From: Alistipes sp. UBA934
Lineage (GTDB): Bacteria > Bacteroidota > Bacteroidia > Bacteroidales > Rikenellaceae
Length of the DNA stretch: 64,000 nt
Assembly (NCBI GenBank): GCA_002293535.1
Contig: DBDK01000005.1
Span: 1-64,000 of the forward strand
Direction: 5' to 3'
In this document: positions 7,650-17,468 of the stretch, piece after piece
How positions within the stretch are numbered: the stretch's first letter is position 1
How the letters are laid out: each line of letters opens with the position of its first letter
Translations under genes and position numbers: made by a program
The notes under the pieces: generated by a model
Seen by the model: only the letters and a program-made list of their open reading frames with translations
What the model was told of the DNA's origin: nothing
Databases searched by the model: none

Positions 7650-8363
7650 CTATATTATCTCCATAAAAGGCTCGTCCCATAGCCGGGCGATGTGGTAGCG
7701 TATGCGAATGTCACTCCCATAGTTGAAAGAGGTGCGTACCTGTAACACACAGGCATAGCCTCTTTTTACCCAGCGCAGTCTGATCCGGTGTCCGCGTATG
7801 CCATAGTGCGAGGAGATTTTGCGGATCTTCGGTCGTGCGCCGAAGCAATGCACCGCGTCTGCGACTATCAGGCTGTGTTTACCTGTGTTTTTACGCCCGC
7901 ATCCTGCAACCACTTCCAGTGCCCAGCATCCTTCGAGCTCTTCGGTAATGTCTTGCCAGCGTCCGTTCGCAGGCACTTCGCCCTGCGCGAACGCTCCCCG
8001 GCGTGACGCGGCTTGCAATGTGCCTTTCATCACCACCGCTCCTCCATATTCTCCTAAGGTCACTGTGCCGTCGATGTTCATCACGGCCAGCGGGCGTCCG
8101 CGCAGTCCGACGGACAGGCAGCCCGTATCCTGATCGAGAGAGACTTGCCACAAAGCCTGTTCGTCGCTCGATTGGCGGCACACCGACAGCACGGCGCTTT
8201 TTCCGGGTTCGGGGGCGAGCATCAGTCCGGCGTGGGGTTCCTTCCGTAATCCGTCTTCGAGCAGGTTCATCGTCGAGTCGATAAGATTCTCAAAATCGAG
8301 TTCACTCGGACGGTTTCCCTGCCTGAACGATGCTTTCAGGCTTTGTCTGTTTCTTTTCGGCAT
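7650..8363 (-). CDS. Injection-system protein, fibre- or baseplate-associated, exact role unknown
   Basis: The 237-residue protein begins MPKRNRQSLKASFRQGNRP and then SELDFENLIDS, a short N-terminal pattern I associate with Bacteroidetes phage-tail-like clusters. The middle holds short beta-rich segments (LAVMNIDGTVTLGEYGG), followed by a C-terminal domain around GRWQDITEELEGCWALEVV and a strongly basic stretch ending RYHIARLW. The beta content and the position between the two baseplate genes fit a fibre-like or receptor-contact component, but no enzyme motif or trimer repeat is visible. I recognise the family only loosely. Gap to the large baseplate gene is 15 bases. Confidence 0.5.
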   Translation of the reverse strand: MPKRNRQSLKASFRQGNRPSELDFENLIDSTMNLLEDGLRKEPHAGLMLAPEPGKSAVLSVCRQSSDEQALWQVSLDQDTGCLSVGLRGRPLAVMNIDGTVTLGEYGGAVVMKGTLQAASRRGAFAQGEVPANGRWQDITEELEGCWALEVVAGCGRKNTGKHSLIVADAVHCFGARPKIRKISSHYGIRGHRIRLRWVKRGYACVLQVRTSFNYGSDIRIRYHIARLWDEPFMEII

Positions 8364-8378
8364 ATTATTTTGTTCCCT

Positions 8379-11300
8379 TTATACTATAAAGTGTTGCCCT
8401 ATTGCCATCTCCCCGATTCCGAAGAACTCCTCTTCACTCGGCGGGAAAAGATGCTCTTGTGCCGGTACGAATATCGCATAAGGTTCCTTAGGGTAGAGTA
8501 TATCTCCCGGATGCCCCGACTCCTCTATTACATATCCTGTTTTACCACGGTGGCCGAGACGGATTATCGACAGTTTATCCAGCGAAGCAATATATGGTTG
8601 GTCTCGAATCGTCCGGGCGATTTCGTCATGGCAGAGCGGAATGCCGGGTCGTGGCGTCTCTCGCTTGTGTTGCCACGGAGCTATCATTCGGTCACAAAGT
8701 TCTTTGAGCATTGCGCGGCAGTTTCCTGTAGAATAGCCGGCGTGGAACGTACCTATACCTCTGATTAACACCTCTTCATAGCGTGGATTGATCACATCGA
8801 CCTGCGTTACCGCCGGGCTCGCTCGCCGGGTGAGATATTTTTCCATCTTCAGGATTTGCGCACTGCTCATCTTAGGACGCCAACCTTTTTTCCCTTGTCT
8901 GTCGCCGGACGGAATTGCAACGATCGTCACCACACCGCGACGCGAACCCTTGGTGTCCATATTTGGAAAGCACTGCACGTAATCTATTTCCGGAAACGCC
9001 TGCATAACCACTCGTTCATAATCGCGAGGCGTGACTACCCGTCCCCTGTGTGTGGTGTATTCCGAGACCCGCGCTATCTTCTCTGTCGGCGTCTCCCTGC
9101 TGCGACAATCTGTCGCCGGAGAGAGACGATGTACCTGAACCACTCCAGGAACGGGTTTCTGTAACAATACCGGCATCGATCCCACCGAGTCGTAGGTCTG
9201 CGACACTAATGGTATTGCATTGGGTACGATCTTGCGCAGAGTGGGTATGCGACGCATTCCCGAAACGACCGTCGCGCGAAACCACAACACTCCGTTGCCG
9301 TCCCTCGACCCCTGCTCAAGGATTTCAGGAATATCCAGCCCTATCATACCCGCGTCGGAGAAGTTTTCAGTCGTGTCGCATAGTATCACATCGTCTGGCA
9401 ATTCTTTCCAGTTGTAGCCATCTCCCCAGAACCAGCGCACGGATGGGTAGGAGCTCATCTCACGCTCCATCGGTGCAAAATCGAACCACAGGCGCAGATA
9501 CTCTCCCCCCTTTACTCCGCACAGGCCGAAAATCAAGTGCAGCTCTCCCTGTAGCGAGGGGATCAGGGGCACCGAACGATGGCCGCGATTCGGGTAAACC
9601 TGCCGTATGCCCAGCGGATGTATGTGCCAAAAACCGGCGTCGGGGTGGGCATCACATCCTCGCAGGTCGATCCTCTCGGAAGCACGATAGTCAGCCGTGA
9701 TTCTTTCGACGAGCGGTGCTATAGGTTGTTCGGGCGGGTCGGCTATCCTCTTTTTCCCAACCTTGTTGATCAACTGTTCCGAGAAAAGTGCCAGATATCG
9801 TTTTTCGCCGAAGCCTATTTCCGGTTCTGTGAGACTGAAGCGCACAAAACCGGTTTTCGAGCGAATCGTATAGTCGTAATTCTGTTGTTCGCCGGGCGCA
9901 TATGCCGGCATCTTTTCTACCGGAATTCCTCTTAGGGTACTTTCCGTTGTCACAGGAGCTTCCTTAAGAGGTCCGCCGTCCGGGTTCGGGGGATCGGAGG
10001 CGAACAGAAACCACGAAGCGCGACCCGGAGTGTCGTGCCAACGGTAATCTTTCAGATAGTGCGCATCCACACGAAAAGAACGATTGTCGATACCCTCGTT
10101 ATAAGCACGGTAGTGTTCATACAGACTTGTCGCAGGAAGTTGTATCCAGCGTATGTGTAGATCGAGACTCTCCGTATGCTTCACTGCCATCTCGTAATTG
10201 CCGATCACAAACCACGCTCCTTTCTGCGCGCCCGATCCGAAAGGATGAAACGGTTTGGAATTATCCACTCTTCCCAGATCGTTATACACTGACAGTGAGG
10301 TGACCCCCTGCACATCCACGTCGATCACGATCCTCTTCAGCACGAATTCCCTTATCCAGGAATACGGATAGAGCCAGGCGTCGAGATTCAGGTAAACTTT
10401 CATCGCGGGGAAACGCGAATCTATCCCGTGTAGCTGCTGTTTACATTCGGCGGTGGCGGGAAACTCTTCCGGCAGCGCGCATCTGATCGTAAGGTTATCC
10501 GGATGTCCTTCTCCGACAGTTGTCTGTATCCCTTCGATCTCTTTCCATCCCTCATCTGTGCTGATCTCTACGTAGAAGATGTTGGCCAGCAGGCGGCGGG
10601 TGATCTGTTCGTTCGTCCATCCGGCGAAGGGAGAATCGGTATGCGAGTTTGCGGCTTCAATAAAGGCAGTGAAGGCGTGTGATTCTGTTTCGAGTCGGAG
10701 CTGTATCGACCGTTGCCCCTCGCGTAGCAGTAGGACGGGCGACGATACTATAAACCCCGTAGACCTCGACTCCGCGTCGTTGGGTATCTCCTGCACCTCT
10801 ATCGAAGTCACACACTCCAGCGCCGAGGCGGGATACAGATTGCGTTGATGTTTGTAATGGACGGAGACTATTCTCTCAACTGTAATGTTTTCCAGCACCA
10901 CCTCCTCCTCAGGATGAAAAACCACGCCTGAAGACTTTAGCACAAAGCCGGTCTCGCGACCGATCACGATCCTGTCCTGCGTCCCTTTCTCCAGTGACAC
11001 CCACATCGAGCAGGGTAGGGGATCGAGGTCTTGTATTCCGCCGACTTCATCTATATACCAATGGGGTAGATCGTCCCAGCGGCGGTTGAATCGCTCGAAA
11101 ACTTCGTGCAAATTTCGGATAAACGTGTATAACAACGCCTGGGAGGGTTCCATTCGTCCGTCGGGCTCAGGCAAGTTTTCTCCGTTTTCGAGCCGTGCGA
11201 GCAACTCTTCAAGCTGGGGCAACAGCTCTCTGAAATGACCTTCCGACGCGTAATGCAGATTATAGTAACGCAGGAATCCCGCCACTTCGAGCGCCCGGCG

Positions 11301-11399
11301 TAACAGGGAGTTCTCCCCGCTGTCGATCGCATCGACGCCTTTCACGGATGTAATCCTCTCCAGCCTGTCTATGCGGGTTAATCCTTGCCTCTTTTTCAT
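8379..11399 (-). CDS. Large BaseplateJ-like protein (Afp11-like)
   Basis: The 1006-residue protein is the longest of the injection cluster and sits where Afp/PVC systems encode Afp11, after gp25. Its C-terminal third carries the BaseplateJ pattern: VVTPRDYERVVMQAFPEIDYV (a CDYE-like segment near residue 795), conserved glycine and proline turns, and RGIGTFHAGYSTG. The N-terminal two thirds are beta-rich. Such proteins form the wedge ring around the spike hub. Start at 11399 (MKKRQGLTRID) leaves a 6-base gap from the gp25-like gene. The wedge assignment is solid from order and motif; domain borders are rough. Confidence 0.8.
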   Translation of the reverse strand: MKKRQGLTRIDRLERITSVKGVDAIDSGENSLLRRALEVAGFLRYYNLHYASEGHFRELLPQLEELLARLENGENLPEPDGRMEPSQALLYTFIRNLHEVFERFNRRWDDLPHWYIDEVGGIQDLDPLPCSMWVSLEKGTQDRIVIGRETGFVLKSSGVVFHPEEEVVLENITVERIVSVHYKHQRNLYPASALECVTSIEVQEIPNDAESRSTGFIVSSPVLLLREGQRSIQLRLETESHAFTAFIEAANSHTDSPFAGWTNEQITRRLLANIFYVEISTDEGWKEIEGIQTTVGEGHPDNLTIRCALPEEFPATAECKQQLHGIDSRFPAMKVYLNLDAWLYPYSWIREFVLKRIVIDVDVQGVTSLSVYNDLGRVDNSKPFHPFGSGAQKGAWFVIGNYEMAVKHTESLDLHIRWIQLPATSLYEHYRAYNEGIDNRSFRVDAHYLKDYRWHDTPGRASWFLFASDPPNPDGGPLKEAPVTTESTLRGIPVEKMPAYAPGEQQNYDYTIRSKTGFVRFSLTEPEIGFGEKRYLALFSEQLINKVGKKRIADPPEQPIAPLVERITADYRASERIDLRGCDAHPDAGFWHIHPLGIRQVYPNRGHRSVPLIPSLQGELHLIFGLCGVKGGEYLRLWFDFAPMEREMSSYPSVRWFWGDGYNWKELPDDVILCDTTENFSDAGMIGLDIPEILEQGSRDGNGVLWFRATVVSGMRRIPTLRKIVPNAIPLVSQTYDSVGSMPVLLQKPVPGVVQVHRLSPATDCRSRETPTEKIARVSEYTTHRGRVVTPRDYERVVMQAFPEIDYVQCFPNMDTKGSRRGVVTIVAIPSGDRQGKKGWRPKMSSAQILKMEKYLTRRASPAVTQVDVINPRYEEVLIRGIGTFHAGYSTGNCRAMLKELCDRMIAPWQHKRETPRPGIPLCHDEIARTIRDQPYIASLDKLSIIRLGHRGKTGYVIEESGHPGDILYPKEPYAIFVPAQEHLFPPSEEEFFGIGEMAIGQHFIV

Positions 11400-11405
11400 A
11401 TCACA

Positions 11406-11813
11406 CTACAGGTCTGTGCCCTCTCTGAAGTAGAAAGGGAAAACAATATTGCTCCGAGAGTTGGTCTGGCGCACCTTATAATCGATCTCGATCCACAGCA
11501 CACCCTGTTCCGGTTCGTGAAAATCCACCTTGACCGACAACACCTCTATCCGCGGTTCGTAATACAGTACCGCCTGCTCGACCGCATCGGCTATCATCGT
11601 TTTCTCCGACAGGGTGATGTCAGCGAAAACCCAACGCCTGATCCCGCAACCATAATCGAACCTCCTGGTCCGCTCGCCCGGCGAGGTGGACAGAAGTATC
11701 CGCAGACTCTGGCGAATATCATCTTCATCGGATGCCATATCCACGCCCGATTCCTTTGTAAATCCTGGGGGGAAAGCCCAGCCGCGTCCCAAATAGCTCT
11801 TCACATCATCCAT
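11406..11813 (-). CDS. gp25-like baseplate protein
   Basis: The 135-residue protein shows the gp25/TssE/Afp9 signature: GRGWAFPPGF near the N-terminus, then ILLSTSPGERTRRFDYGCGI around residues 39-58, and a C-terminal strand with an acidic pair (WIEIDYKV). gp25-like proteins sit in the inner baseplate and nucleate the sheath. Length and motif match the family. It lies 10 bases after the spike gene and 6 bases before the large baseplate gene, in the same operon. Confidence 0.92.
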   Translation of the reverse strand: MDDVKSYLGRGWAFPPGFTKESGVDMASDEDDIRQSLRILLSTSPGERTRRFDYGCGIRRWVFADITLSEKTMIADAVEQAVLYYEPRIEVLSVKVDFHEPEQGVLWIEIDYKVRQTNSRSNIVFPFYFREGTDL

Positions 11814-11823
11814 AACAGCTCTG

Positions 11824-13614
11824 TTAATTGATCATCACCATCGTTCCCTTTAGCGTCGTATTGCCGGATGCCGAAAATTCTGCCGATACGGTGCCTTTGG
11901 CCACGAGACTCGCATCGGCCTTCGCCTCGACGTTCATCCCCTTGAGTTTCAGATTGCTTTTTGCCTGAATCGACGCTGCACTGCCGGCATCTGCCGCTAT
12001 ATTGGTTTTTGCTTTCAGGTTCAGCTCCTTTGCCGACTCTATGGTGATTCCACCCTTGTCCATAACAATCTTGTTTCCGTTCTGATCCGAGAGCGCTATC
12101 CCTTTCTCTTTGTCGCTTATCACTATCCGATTGTTCCCTGGTGTCTCTATCGTAACGGATTTATCCTTCTCATCGAAAATCAGCTTGATCTTCTCTTTTG
12201 TCACCAGCGCACGAACGTTATTCTCCGCGGTCAATTCGTACGGAGATTTCCTCGAACTGCTGTAGATACTTCCCAGAACAACCGGATAGCAAGGATCGTT
12301 GTTGAAGAACCCTACCACCACTTCATCTCCGGCGTCAGGTATTATGAATGAACCGTATTCGGAACTCGCCCAGGTGGATGCAAGTCGCGCCCATACGACA
12401 TTATTGTCGCCGTTGAGGGTAGGTATCTCTATCTGTATCCGGCCCATCTTCGCAGGGTCTCCATCGCTTTTGACCATCTTGCCGATGTGAAGTCCCCCGA
12501 TTCCCGGCAATAATCCGGATGCCGCCGGAGCACTCGTGTGACGTTTGCCTGTAATCACTTCCGCTGAAAGTCCCATATTCACGGTTGTCTCCCAATTTCC
12601 GTGTCGAATCCCGTGTTCTACCGAGCCGGCATAAGCTGCTCCGTCGAAATGTTTCCCGAATCCGTCGAGTTGGATCAGGGAACCCGCCACAGCTTTGGCC
12701 GATCCCGAAAAAGTGACACTGCCCTGTATCCGCGACATTCCCGCCCTTAATCGACACGCATCCGCCCAGTTGGCGAGCGCATCTGCGTCTACCGTGCCCA
12801 CCGTTTGCAACTTCCATCCCTTCATTCCTGCCGTTTCGCCGAGTTTGGTCGCGTCGTCCGATCCCTGGGCATTTAGCGAGGGCTTTTTCGATTTTCCGCC
12901 TATGCTCTCCTGTTTGGCCGGATCCCACGCCGAGGCCTCTATGTCGGACAATTGACCCTCGGCGGAGACATCGGCCTGAAAAGATATGATATCCGGCCCG
13001 TAAGTCAGCGACAGCACTGGTGATCCCCCGACCACAGGCTTTCCGACCGTTATCTTTTTCCCCTCTACTGTCGCCACCATCCCGTTACGGTCGGCCAACG
13101 AAAGCACAAAATCCCAGTCGGTACTGTAATACTGTACAAGTTCGCCATATTTTGCCGTGGTTCCTTCAACCGACGGGCTCAGAGGCGAATATTCCCCCAA
13201 CACGGCCTGTATGGCCGCACTGTCTGTGGAGTCGATGAAAACACGACTATGGCGCCCTTGGGTAGTCGGAAAGGCATAATCTCGGCACTCCACCCTGAGC
13301 ATACCTTTGTTGCCGCGCCCGATCTCTACACCGTGAGAGATCACAACACCTTCGAAGAGCACAGACTCGTCGTCACCGTATCCCACCTCTATCCGTATCT
13401 GTGCACCGACGGCAAACGTGTCGTCGTCACTCTGAGGCACCGAGGCCGACGGCATATCGCCCGCCTGATAGAGCAATACCGCCTTCCCGATACGATTGAC
13501 CGACTTCTTCACACTGATCGACACCAACCGGAAAGCCACTCCCACAGCAGTACCTTCGCTATAGACGGAACACCTAACCAGGGCTCCTTTCTCCTTATTG
13601 GGTGAGTCTGCCAT
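11824..13614 (-). CDS. Spike protein, gp27/gp5 fusion (VgrG/Afp8-like)
   Basis: The 596-residue protein has the VgrG plan. An N-terminal gp27-like hub region of about 370 residues (with the typical phrase YSTDWDFVLSLADRNGM near 165) is followed by the gp5 OB-fold (GDPAKMGRIQIEIP then VVWARLAS and FIIPDAGDEVVVGFFNNDP, about 385-440) and a C-terminal beta-helical needle made of short repeats (LKAKTNIAADAGSAAS and similar). No extra effector domain is fused at the C-terminus. It forms the hub and needle onto which PAAR docks. Preceded by the LysM protein gene (10-base gap) and followed by the gp25-like gene. Confidence 0.92.
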   Translation of the reverse strand: MADSPNKEKGALVRCSVYSEGTAVGVAFRLVSISVKKSVNRIGKAVLLYQAGDMPSASVPQSDDDTFAVGAQIRIEVGYGDDESVLFEGVVISHGVEIGRGNKGMLRVECRDYAFPTTQGRHSRVFIDSTDSAAIQAVLGEYSPLSPSVEGTTAKYGELVQYYSTDWDFVLSLADRNGMVATVEGKKITVGKPVVGGSPVLSLTYGPDIISFQADVSAEGQLSDIEASAWDPAKQESIGGKSKKPSLNAQGSDDATKLGETAGMKGWKLQTVGTVDADALANWADACRLRAGMSRIQGSVTFSGSAKAVAGSLIQLDGFGKHFDGAAYAGSVEHGIRHGNWETTVNMGLSAEVITGKRHTSAPAASGLLPGIGGLHIGKMVKSDGDPAKMGRIQIEIPTLNGDNNVVWARLASTWASSEYGSFIIPDAGDEVVVGFFNNDPCYPVVLGSIYSSSRKSPYELTAENNVRALVTKEKIKLIFDEKDKSVTIETPGNNRIVISDKEKGIALSDQNGNKIVMDKGGITIESAKELNLKAKTNIAADAGSAASIQAKSNLKLKGMNVEAKADASLVAKGTVSAEFSASGNTTLKGTMVMIN

Positions 13615-13624
13615 CGTTATTCGT

Positions 13625-14311
13625 TCAGGTTCTTTTCAGCGGTGGAAAGACTATCTGTGTGCCCGGTTCGATGTGACGAAATCCTGCCATATCATTTGTC
13701 CGCGCCACATCCGCACAGTACGAAGCGTCCCCATAAATTTTATCGCACCACATAGCCAGCGTTTCACCGTCGGCAAGTCTGATGAGGCGGGTCAGGTCTG
13801 GTGACTTACGATTCACCTGTCTGGCTTCGGTCAATGGGTCGAGATAGCCGTCGATCTTCATTGTCACATTGACTCTCAGCGGCGACCCATCCGGACGGAA
13901 AAGCGTATAATCGTAATCGAGCGAGGTAAGCCGCCCCTTGTAGATGAAACATCCCCAACTCATCTTCAGAAAATTGGGTTGATGGGTCTCGTCGTTGATC
14001 CGGTACACGATCTTTTCCAGCTTCTCGATCACATCGGGAATGGTGGTATCCGTCTCCCCGATCCGCAGAGGTATCACACCCGTCTCGTCTAAAACGAAAT
14101 CGAAACTCAGAGCACTCTCCTTTAGCTGATAGAAGTTTTTCGACGGCACCGAGGTGCCTGCGTTATCCCCTCCGCTGAGTTTTGTCTGTCTTGAGTATTT
14201 CAACGAAGCGGGGTTGATCTGCACCTCTATACTGCCATCCTCCGTTGAGAATGTTTCGTCGCTGTAGCCGAAGATCTTCATCTTGTCGGGCCTGCCGCTT
14301 TTCTCGCTCAT
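13625..14311 (-). CDS. LysM-domain hub protein (gp53/Afp7-like)
   Basis: The frame extends upstream into the tube gene, but the ATG at 14311 is chosen because it gives MSEKSGRPDKMKIFGYSD, 7 bases after the tube gene stop. The 228-residue product has an N-terminal beta domain (EVQINPASLKYSRQ, typical of Afp7-like proteins) and a C-terminal LysM motif (LADGETLAMWCDKIYGD, then IEPGTQIVFPP). In related systems this protein links the inner tube to the spike hub. Operon position between tube and spike agrees. Confidence 0.85.
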   Translation of the reverse strand: MSEKSGRPDKMKIFGYSDETFSTEDGSIEVQINPASLKYSRQTKLSGGDNAGTSVPSKNFYQLKESALSFDFVLDETGVIPLRIGETDTTIPDVIEKLEKIVYRINDETHQPNFLKMSWGCFIYKGRLTSLDYDYTLFRPDGSPLRVNVTMKIDGYLDPLTEARQVNRKSPDLTRLIRLADGETLAMWCDKIYGDASYCADVARTNDMAGFRHIEPGTQIVFPPLKRT

Positions 14312-14318
14312 AGTTATC

Positions 14319-14789
14319 TTACTTCTCTCGTTTGAGTGTTGTGTATGCAAGTTCGATGCTCTCGACGGCCAGCTCGTTCCTCTGCGAGTCGAACCCTTCG
14401 GCACTCCACTTTACCGGCCAGGCCCTCTTGCAAACCCAACAATACATAGGAGCTCCGGTTTCGTCCAGTAGGGTTATTTCCACATCTTTGGGCTTTATCG
14501 GCTTTAGAAAACCACCTTCGAGCGTATCGTGGATCCACTTTCCAAAATCGTTCTCTTTGGACATCACAGCTCGCCTAAGCACGAGATTTCCGTGCTTCAT
14601 CCCCTTGGGTAACAGCAGGGTATGATCGTTCATACCGCCCTCCGAAACACTCTCGACCTCCGTCTCTGCCGAAAGTCCCGATGCCTCTTTGAAAGCCACC
14701 TCTTCCGTGGAAGATTCTCCCTGAAATTTTACTGAAAAGTAAAATGCCGCGGGCAGAAACCACTCCACCGGTTGCCTGTTATCCGCCAT
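14319..14789 (-). CDS. Inner tube protein 2 (Hcp-like, Afp5-like)
   Basis: The 156-residue protein belongs to the phage tail tube / Afp1-Afp5 family: FYFSVKFQG strand, FKEASGLSAETEVE, a conserved central loop, and WPVKWSAEGFDSQRNELAVE near the end. It differs from the neighbouring tube protein mainly by an insertion and a longer C-terminus, as expected of a special tube ring next to the baseplate. Its ATG shares one base with the stop of the first tube gene (TAATG), so the two are translationally coupled. The LysM gene follows after 7 bases. Confidence 0.88.
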   Translation of the reverse strand: MADNRQPVEWFLPAAFYFSVKFQGESSTEEVAFKEASGLSAETEVESVSEGGMNDHTLLLPKGMKHGNLVLRRAVMSKENDFGKWIHDTLEGGFLKPIKPKDVEITLLDETGAPMYCWVCKRAWPVKWSAEGFDSQRNELAVESIELAYTTLKREK

Positions 14790-15238
14790 TAGCCGTTAGC
14801 TATGGTGATCCCTTCGTGGGCGACCTCAAGGGTTTCGACAGCCACCTCGTTGCCGTCCGATTTCAGGTCGGTACCGGTGATCTTGGTTGGCCAGGCGTTC
14901 TTGAGCGTCCATACCATCGTGGGAGCTCCCTCCTGGTCGAGCAGACTGATGACCACCTCCTTGCGTTCGATGGTGTTCATCTTGATAGCGTTGAACCACG
15001 TCCAGAACGTATTGTCGCCCACAAATACACCTTTTTTGAGAGTCACGTTACCCGACTTCTTTATGCCGGGCATCTTTATCGTCGAGAACTCTTTGCTGTT
15101 CCCGTGTCGGTATTCGATGACCTGTGCTTCGATATCGAGGCCGCTCACCTCCTGGAATGCCACTTCCTGGTCGGCTATTTTTACCTGAAAATAAAATTTT
15201 GGTAATGGCCATACCTTATCCTGCGCTTCTCCTGCCAT
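14789..15238 (-). CDS. Inner tube protein 1 (Hcp-like, Afp1-like)
   Basis: The 149-residue protein has the tail-tube fold signature: LPKFYFQVKIADQEVAFQEV, SGLDIEAQVIEYRHG, KKSGNVTLKKGV, and LKNAWPTKITGTDLKSDGNE. It is likely the main tube subunit because it follows the sheath gene directly (20-base gap) and is the shorter and more canonical of the pair. The contracted sheath would drive this tube into a target. Confidence 0.9.
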   Translation of the reverse strand: MAGEAQDKVWPLPKFYFQVKIADQEVAFQEVSGLDIEAQVIEYRHGNSKEFSTIKMPGIKKSGNVTLKKGVFVGDNTFWTWFNAIKMNTIERKEVVISLLDQEGAPTMVWTLKNAWPTKITGTDLKSDGNEVAVETLEVAHEGITIANG

Positions 15239-15258
15239 AATATTTAATTTTTATTAGG

Positions 15259-16749
15259 TTATGATTTCTGCATTTGTTGTTGGAATGTGATCTCAATGAA
15301 CTCTGCCGGGCGGCTGATAGCTACCAGCACCGTTACCCTCATTATGCCTTCGAGAATATCTTCAGGGGTCATCGTCTCTCCCAGTCCGACGTGAACACTG
15401 TACGCATCGTCGGGTGTTGCACCGGCCAGCCCGCCACGTTTCCATATACCGTTCAGGAAATTGGAGATCATACTCCGAACACTCACCCACGTGTTGGCCG
15501 TGTTGGGGTCGAACACATAAGCACGGGCGGCGTTCTTGATCGACTCTTCGAGCATAATCATAGTCCGGCGGACGTTGATATATCGCCAATCGAGCGAGTT
15601 ACCGTCGAGGGTGCGTGCACCCCACACTTTGATGCCTTCACCCGTGAAAGTGCGAATCGCATTTACCGACTTGCCACTCAGGGGTACGTTCAGGTCTTCC
15701 TGCTCCTCGTGAGAGATATTGACCGCCGGACGAACTGCGGTTGCGATACTTGCATTGGCCGGGGCCTTCCATACTCCTTTGGTGTTGTCGGTCAATGTAT
15801 ATACACCCGCCATCGCCGCCGACACCGGCATCAGATTCAGAGCCAGTCGCATCTCTTTCATAAGTTCTCGATAGAGAGGACTTAGTTGCGCCAAAACCTT
15901 ATGCAGGGTCACCGATGCGACCTCGTCCATTTCGCTACCAAGTTTGTCGATATATTCCAACGCTTGCGTTTTCTTCTCTTCCGGCAGGGTAGAGGCGCCG
16001 ATCTCTTCCGTCAAAACTGTTTTCAGCTGCTCGGTATCCAGATTTCCGAAATCTATCTCGTTCTCCTGTACGATGGAGGTATTGATCCACGGATAATAGA
16101 CAGCCCCGTAGTCGAGCAGACTGCTGCCTATCGACTCACGGAACGCCGACACACAATCCCCATCGGGATCTTTCCTGTCTTTATATCCGTCATAGATGTC
16201 CAGTACGGCGAAACGGTTTTGCATATCGTACCCACAGTGTTTTAGCATCGCTTGTTGCAGGGCATAGCAATCTTCGGCATTGGGCAGACAGACAGCTTCG
16301 GGTATGACCACCATCGTGGGTTCCTGTTCTTTCAGCAGCGGGATTATGCCCTCCTCCATTTTGGTTTTGTCGAGTTCGTCCGCATAGCCGCCCACCGACA
16401 CCACATAGCACGGACCTCCACCGTTGGCATAGAACAGTAGCATCTGATAGTAGAGCGAGAAACGATCTGTCCGCTTGACGACGTAGTTCTTCTCTTTGAA
16501 CCGGATTCCCGACGCGGCCGCAGGGTCGTCTATGACGGTAAAGGCGGGTTTGGGGGCCTCACCGAAATAGGCTCGAAACTCTGCCATCGAAGTGATGCGC
16601 CAGGGTTTATTAAGCAGGGATTTGTTGCCGTTCATCGCTTTGGCCGTATAGCCTATGAAGGCGGGAACGGCTGTGGCGACCTCTACGACGGAGTTGGGAA
16701 ATGCGTTCTTCTCGACGATGTACACCCCCGGTGTTTTCATAGCACACAT
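15259..16749 (-). CDS. Contractile sheath protein
   Basis: The 496-residue protein starts MCAMKTPGVYIVEKNAFP, which fits the sheath family start (M-x-x-x-K-TPGVY-x-x-E), so the ATG at 16749 is preferred over the one at 16740. Next comes VATAVPAFIGYT, a central variable domain, and a C-terminal conserved part (YINVRRTMIMLEESIKNAAR, then FVFDPN-like VFDPNTANTW and PAEFIEITFQQQM). The last of these is the sheath C-terminal handshake region. A single sheath gene is present, unlike the three of Afp. It is followed by the two tube genes. Confidence 0.93.
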   Translation of the reverse strand: MCAMKTPGVYIVEKNAFPNSVVEVATAVPAFIGYTAKAMNGNKSLLNKPWRITSMAEFRAYFGEAPKPAFTVIDDPAAASGIRFKEKNYVVKRTDRFSLYYQMLLFYANGGGPCYVVSVGGYADELDKTKMEEGIIPLLKEQEPTMVVIPEAVCLPNAEDCYALQQAMLKHCGYDMQNRFAVLDIYDGYKDRKDPDGDCVSAFRESIGSSLLDYGAVYYPWINTSIVQENEIDFGNLDTEQLKTVLTEEIGASTLPEEKKTQALEYIDKLGSEMDEVASVTLHKVLAQLSPLYRELMKEMRLALNLMPVSAAMAGVYTLTDNTKGVWKAPANASIATAVRPAVNISHEEQEDLNVPLSGKSVNAIRTFTGEGIKVWGARTLDGNSLDWRYINVRRTMIMLEESIKNAARAYVFDPNTANTWVSVRSMISNFLNGIWKRGGLAGATPDDAYSVHVGLGETMTPEDILEGIMRVTVLVAISRPAEFIEITFQQQMQKS

Positions 16750-16775
16750 ACAAAACTGGTTTTTAAAGGTTTATA

Positions 16776-17468
16776 TCAATAATAAAAGTATCCTGCAATG
16801 GTGCCGCGGGGGTCGTTCACCGAACTCTCGTCGGGCTTTGGCAATGGGATCCGACCACCCAGCAATCGCTCACCTGAATCCCTTACCTCCAACAACTGAA
16901 ATCTGTATTCGGGATTCTCCGCCAGCTGCATTTTGTCTTTGGTAACTATCCGATAGGCCGGGCCTATTCCTGAAAGCGTGATCTTTTCCGGAGGCAGCAA
17001 TTCCACTTTGTCCTGTATCTCCCTGAGCCGGATTTCCGAACCGCCATCTGTATGGCGCGGTATCAGAACGAACTCCAGTTTTTTTTCGGGCGGAAGCAGC
17101 CTTAGTTCCACCTGCGATATCTCTGTTTTCTTCAGTCCCACCGTCAGCACTCCCCACGTTCCCTGTTGTCGGACGATCTCGAACTCCGCCTCGTCTCCTT
17201 CGGTCAGTGCTCGCTCCGTCACGTAATAAAACATCGTGTCGGTCGGCACTACCCGGAATACCGGACGAAACTCTTCAGTGAATATTGCCTCTTCCGGCCT
17301 AAGCAATAGCCAACGATCCGGCTCCTGTCGCCGAAAAACCCATCCCGACTGCGTCAAAAAGAGCATCGTCCCACTGTCCGGCACCAGATTCAGGGGAGGT
17401 GTGTCACAATAGTAACCGTGCCTTGTATGTATCTCCAGACAGCGGACATATCTCTCTGTACGACTCAT
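16776..17468 (-). CDS. Unknown injection-cluster protein between the DUF4255 and sheath genes
   Basis: The open frame continues upstream inside the DUF4255 gene, but the ATG at 17468 forms an ATGA overlap with that gene's stop and is the likely start. The 230-residue product (MSRTERYVRCLEIHTRHGYY start) is beta-rich with no signal peptide and no recognised motif. Repeated LLPPEK segments occur near residues 120 and 163. Its place beside the terminator-type DUF4255 protein suggests a role in sheath/tube capping or assembly. That is inference. I do not recognise a family. Confidence 0.55.
   Translation of the reverse strand: MSRTERYVRCLEIHTRHGYYCDTPPLNLVPDSGTMLFLTQSGWVFRRQEPDRWLLLRPEEAIFTEEFRPVFRVVPTDTMFYYVTERALTEGDEAEFEIVRQQGTWGVLTVGLKKTEISQVELRLLPPEKKLEFVLIPRHTDGGSEIRLREIQDKVELLPPEKITLSGIGPAYRIVTKDKMQLAENPEYRFQLLEVRDSGERLLGGRIPLPKPDESSVNDPRGTIAGYFYY

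Noticed and set aside
9050..9700. Plus-strand frame of 216 codons over the large baseplate gene
   Set aside because: Arginine-, serine- and proline-rich composition typical of an antisense shadow; no start context.
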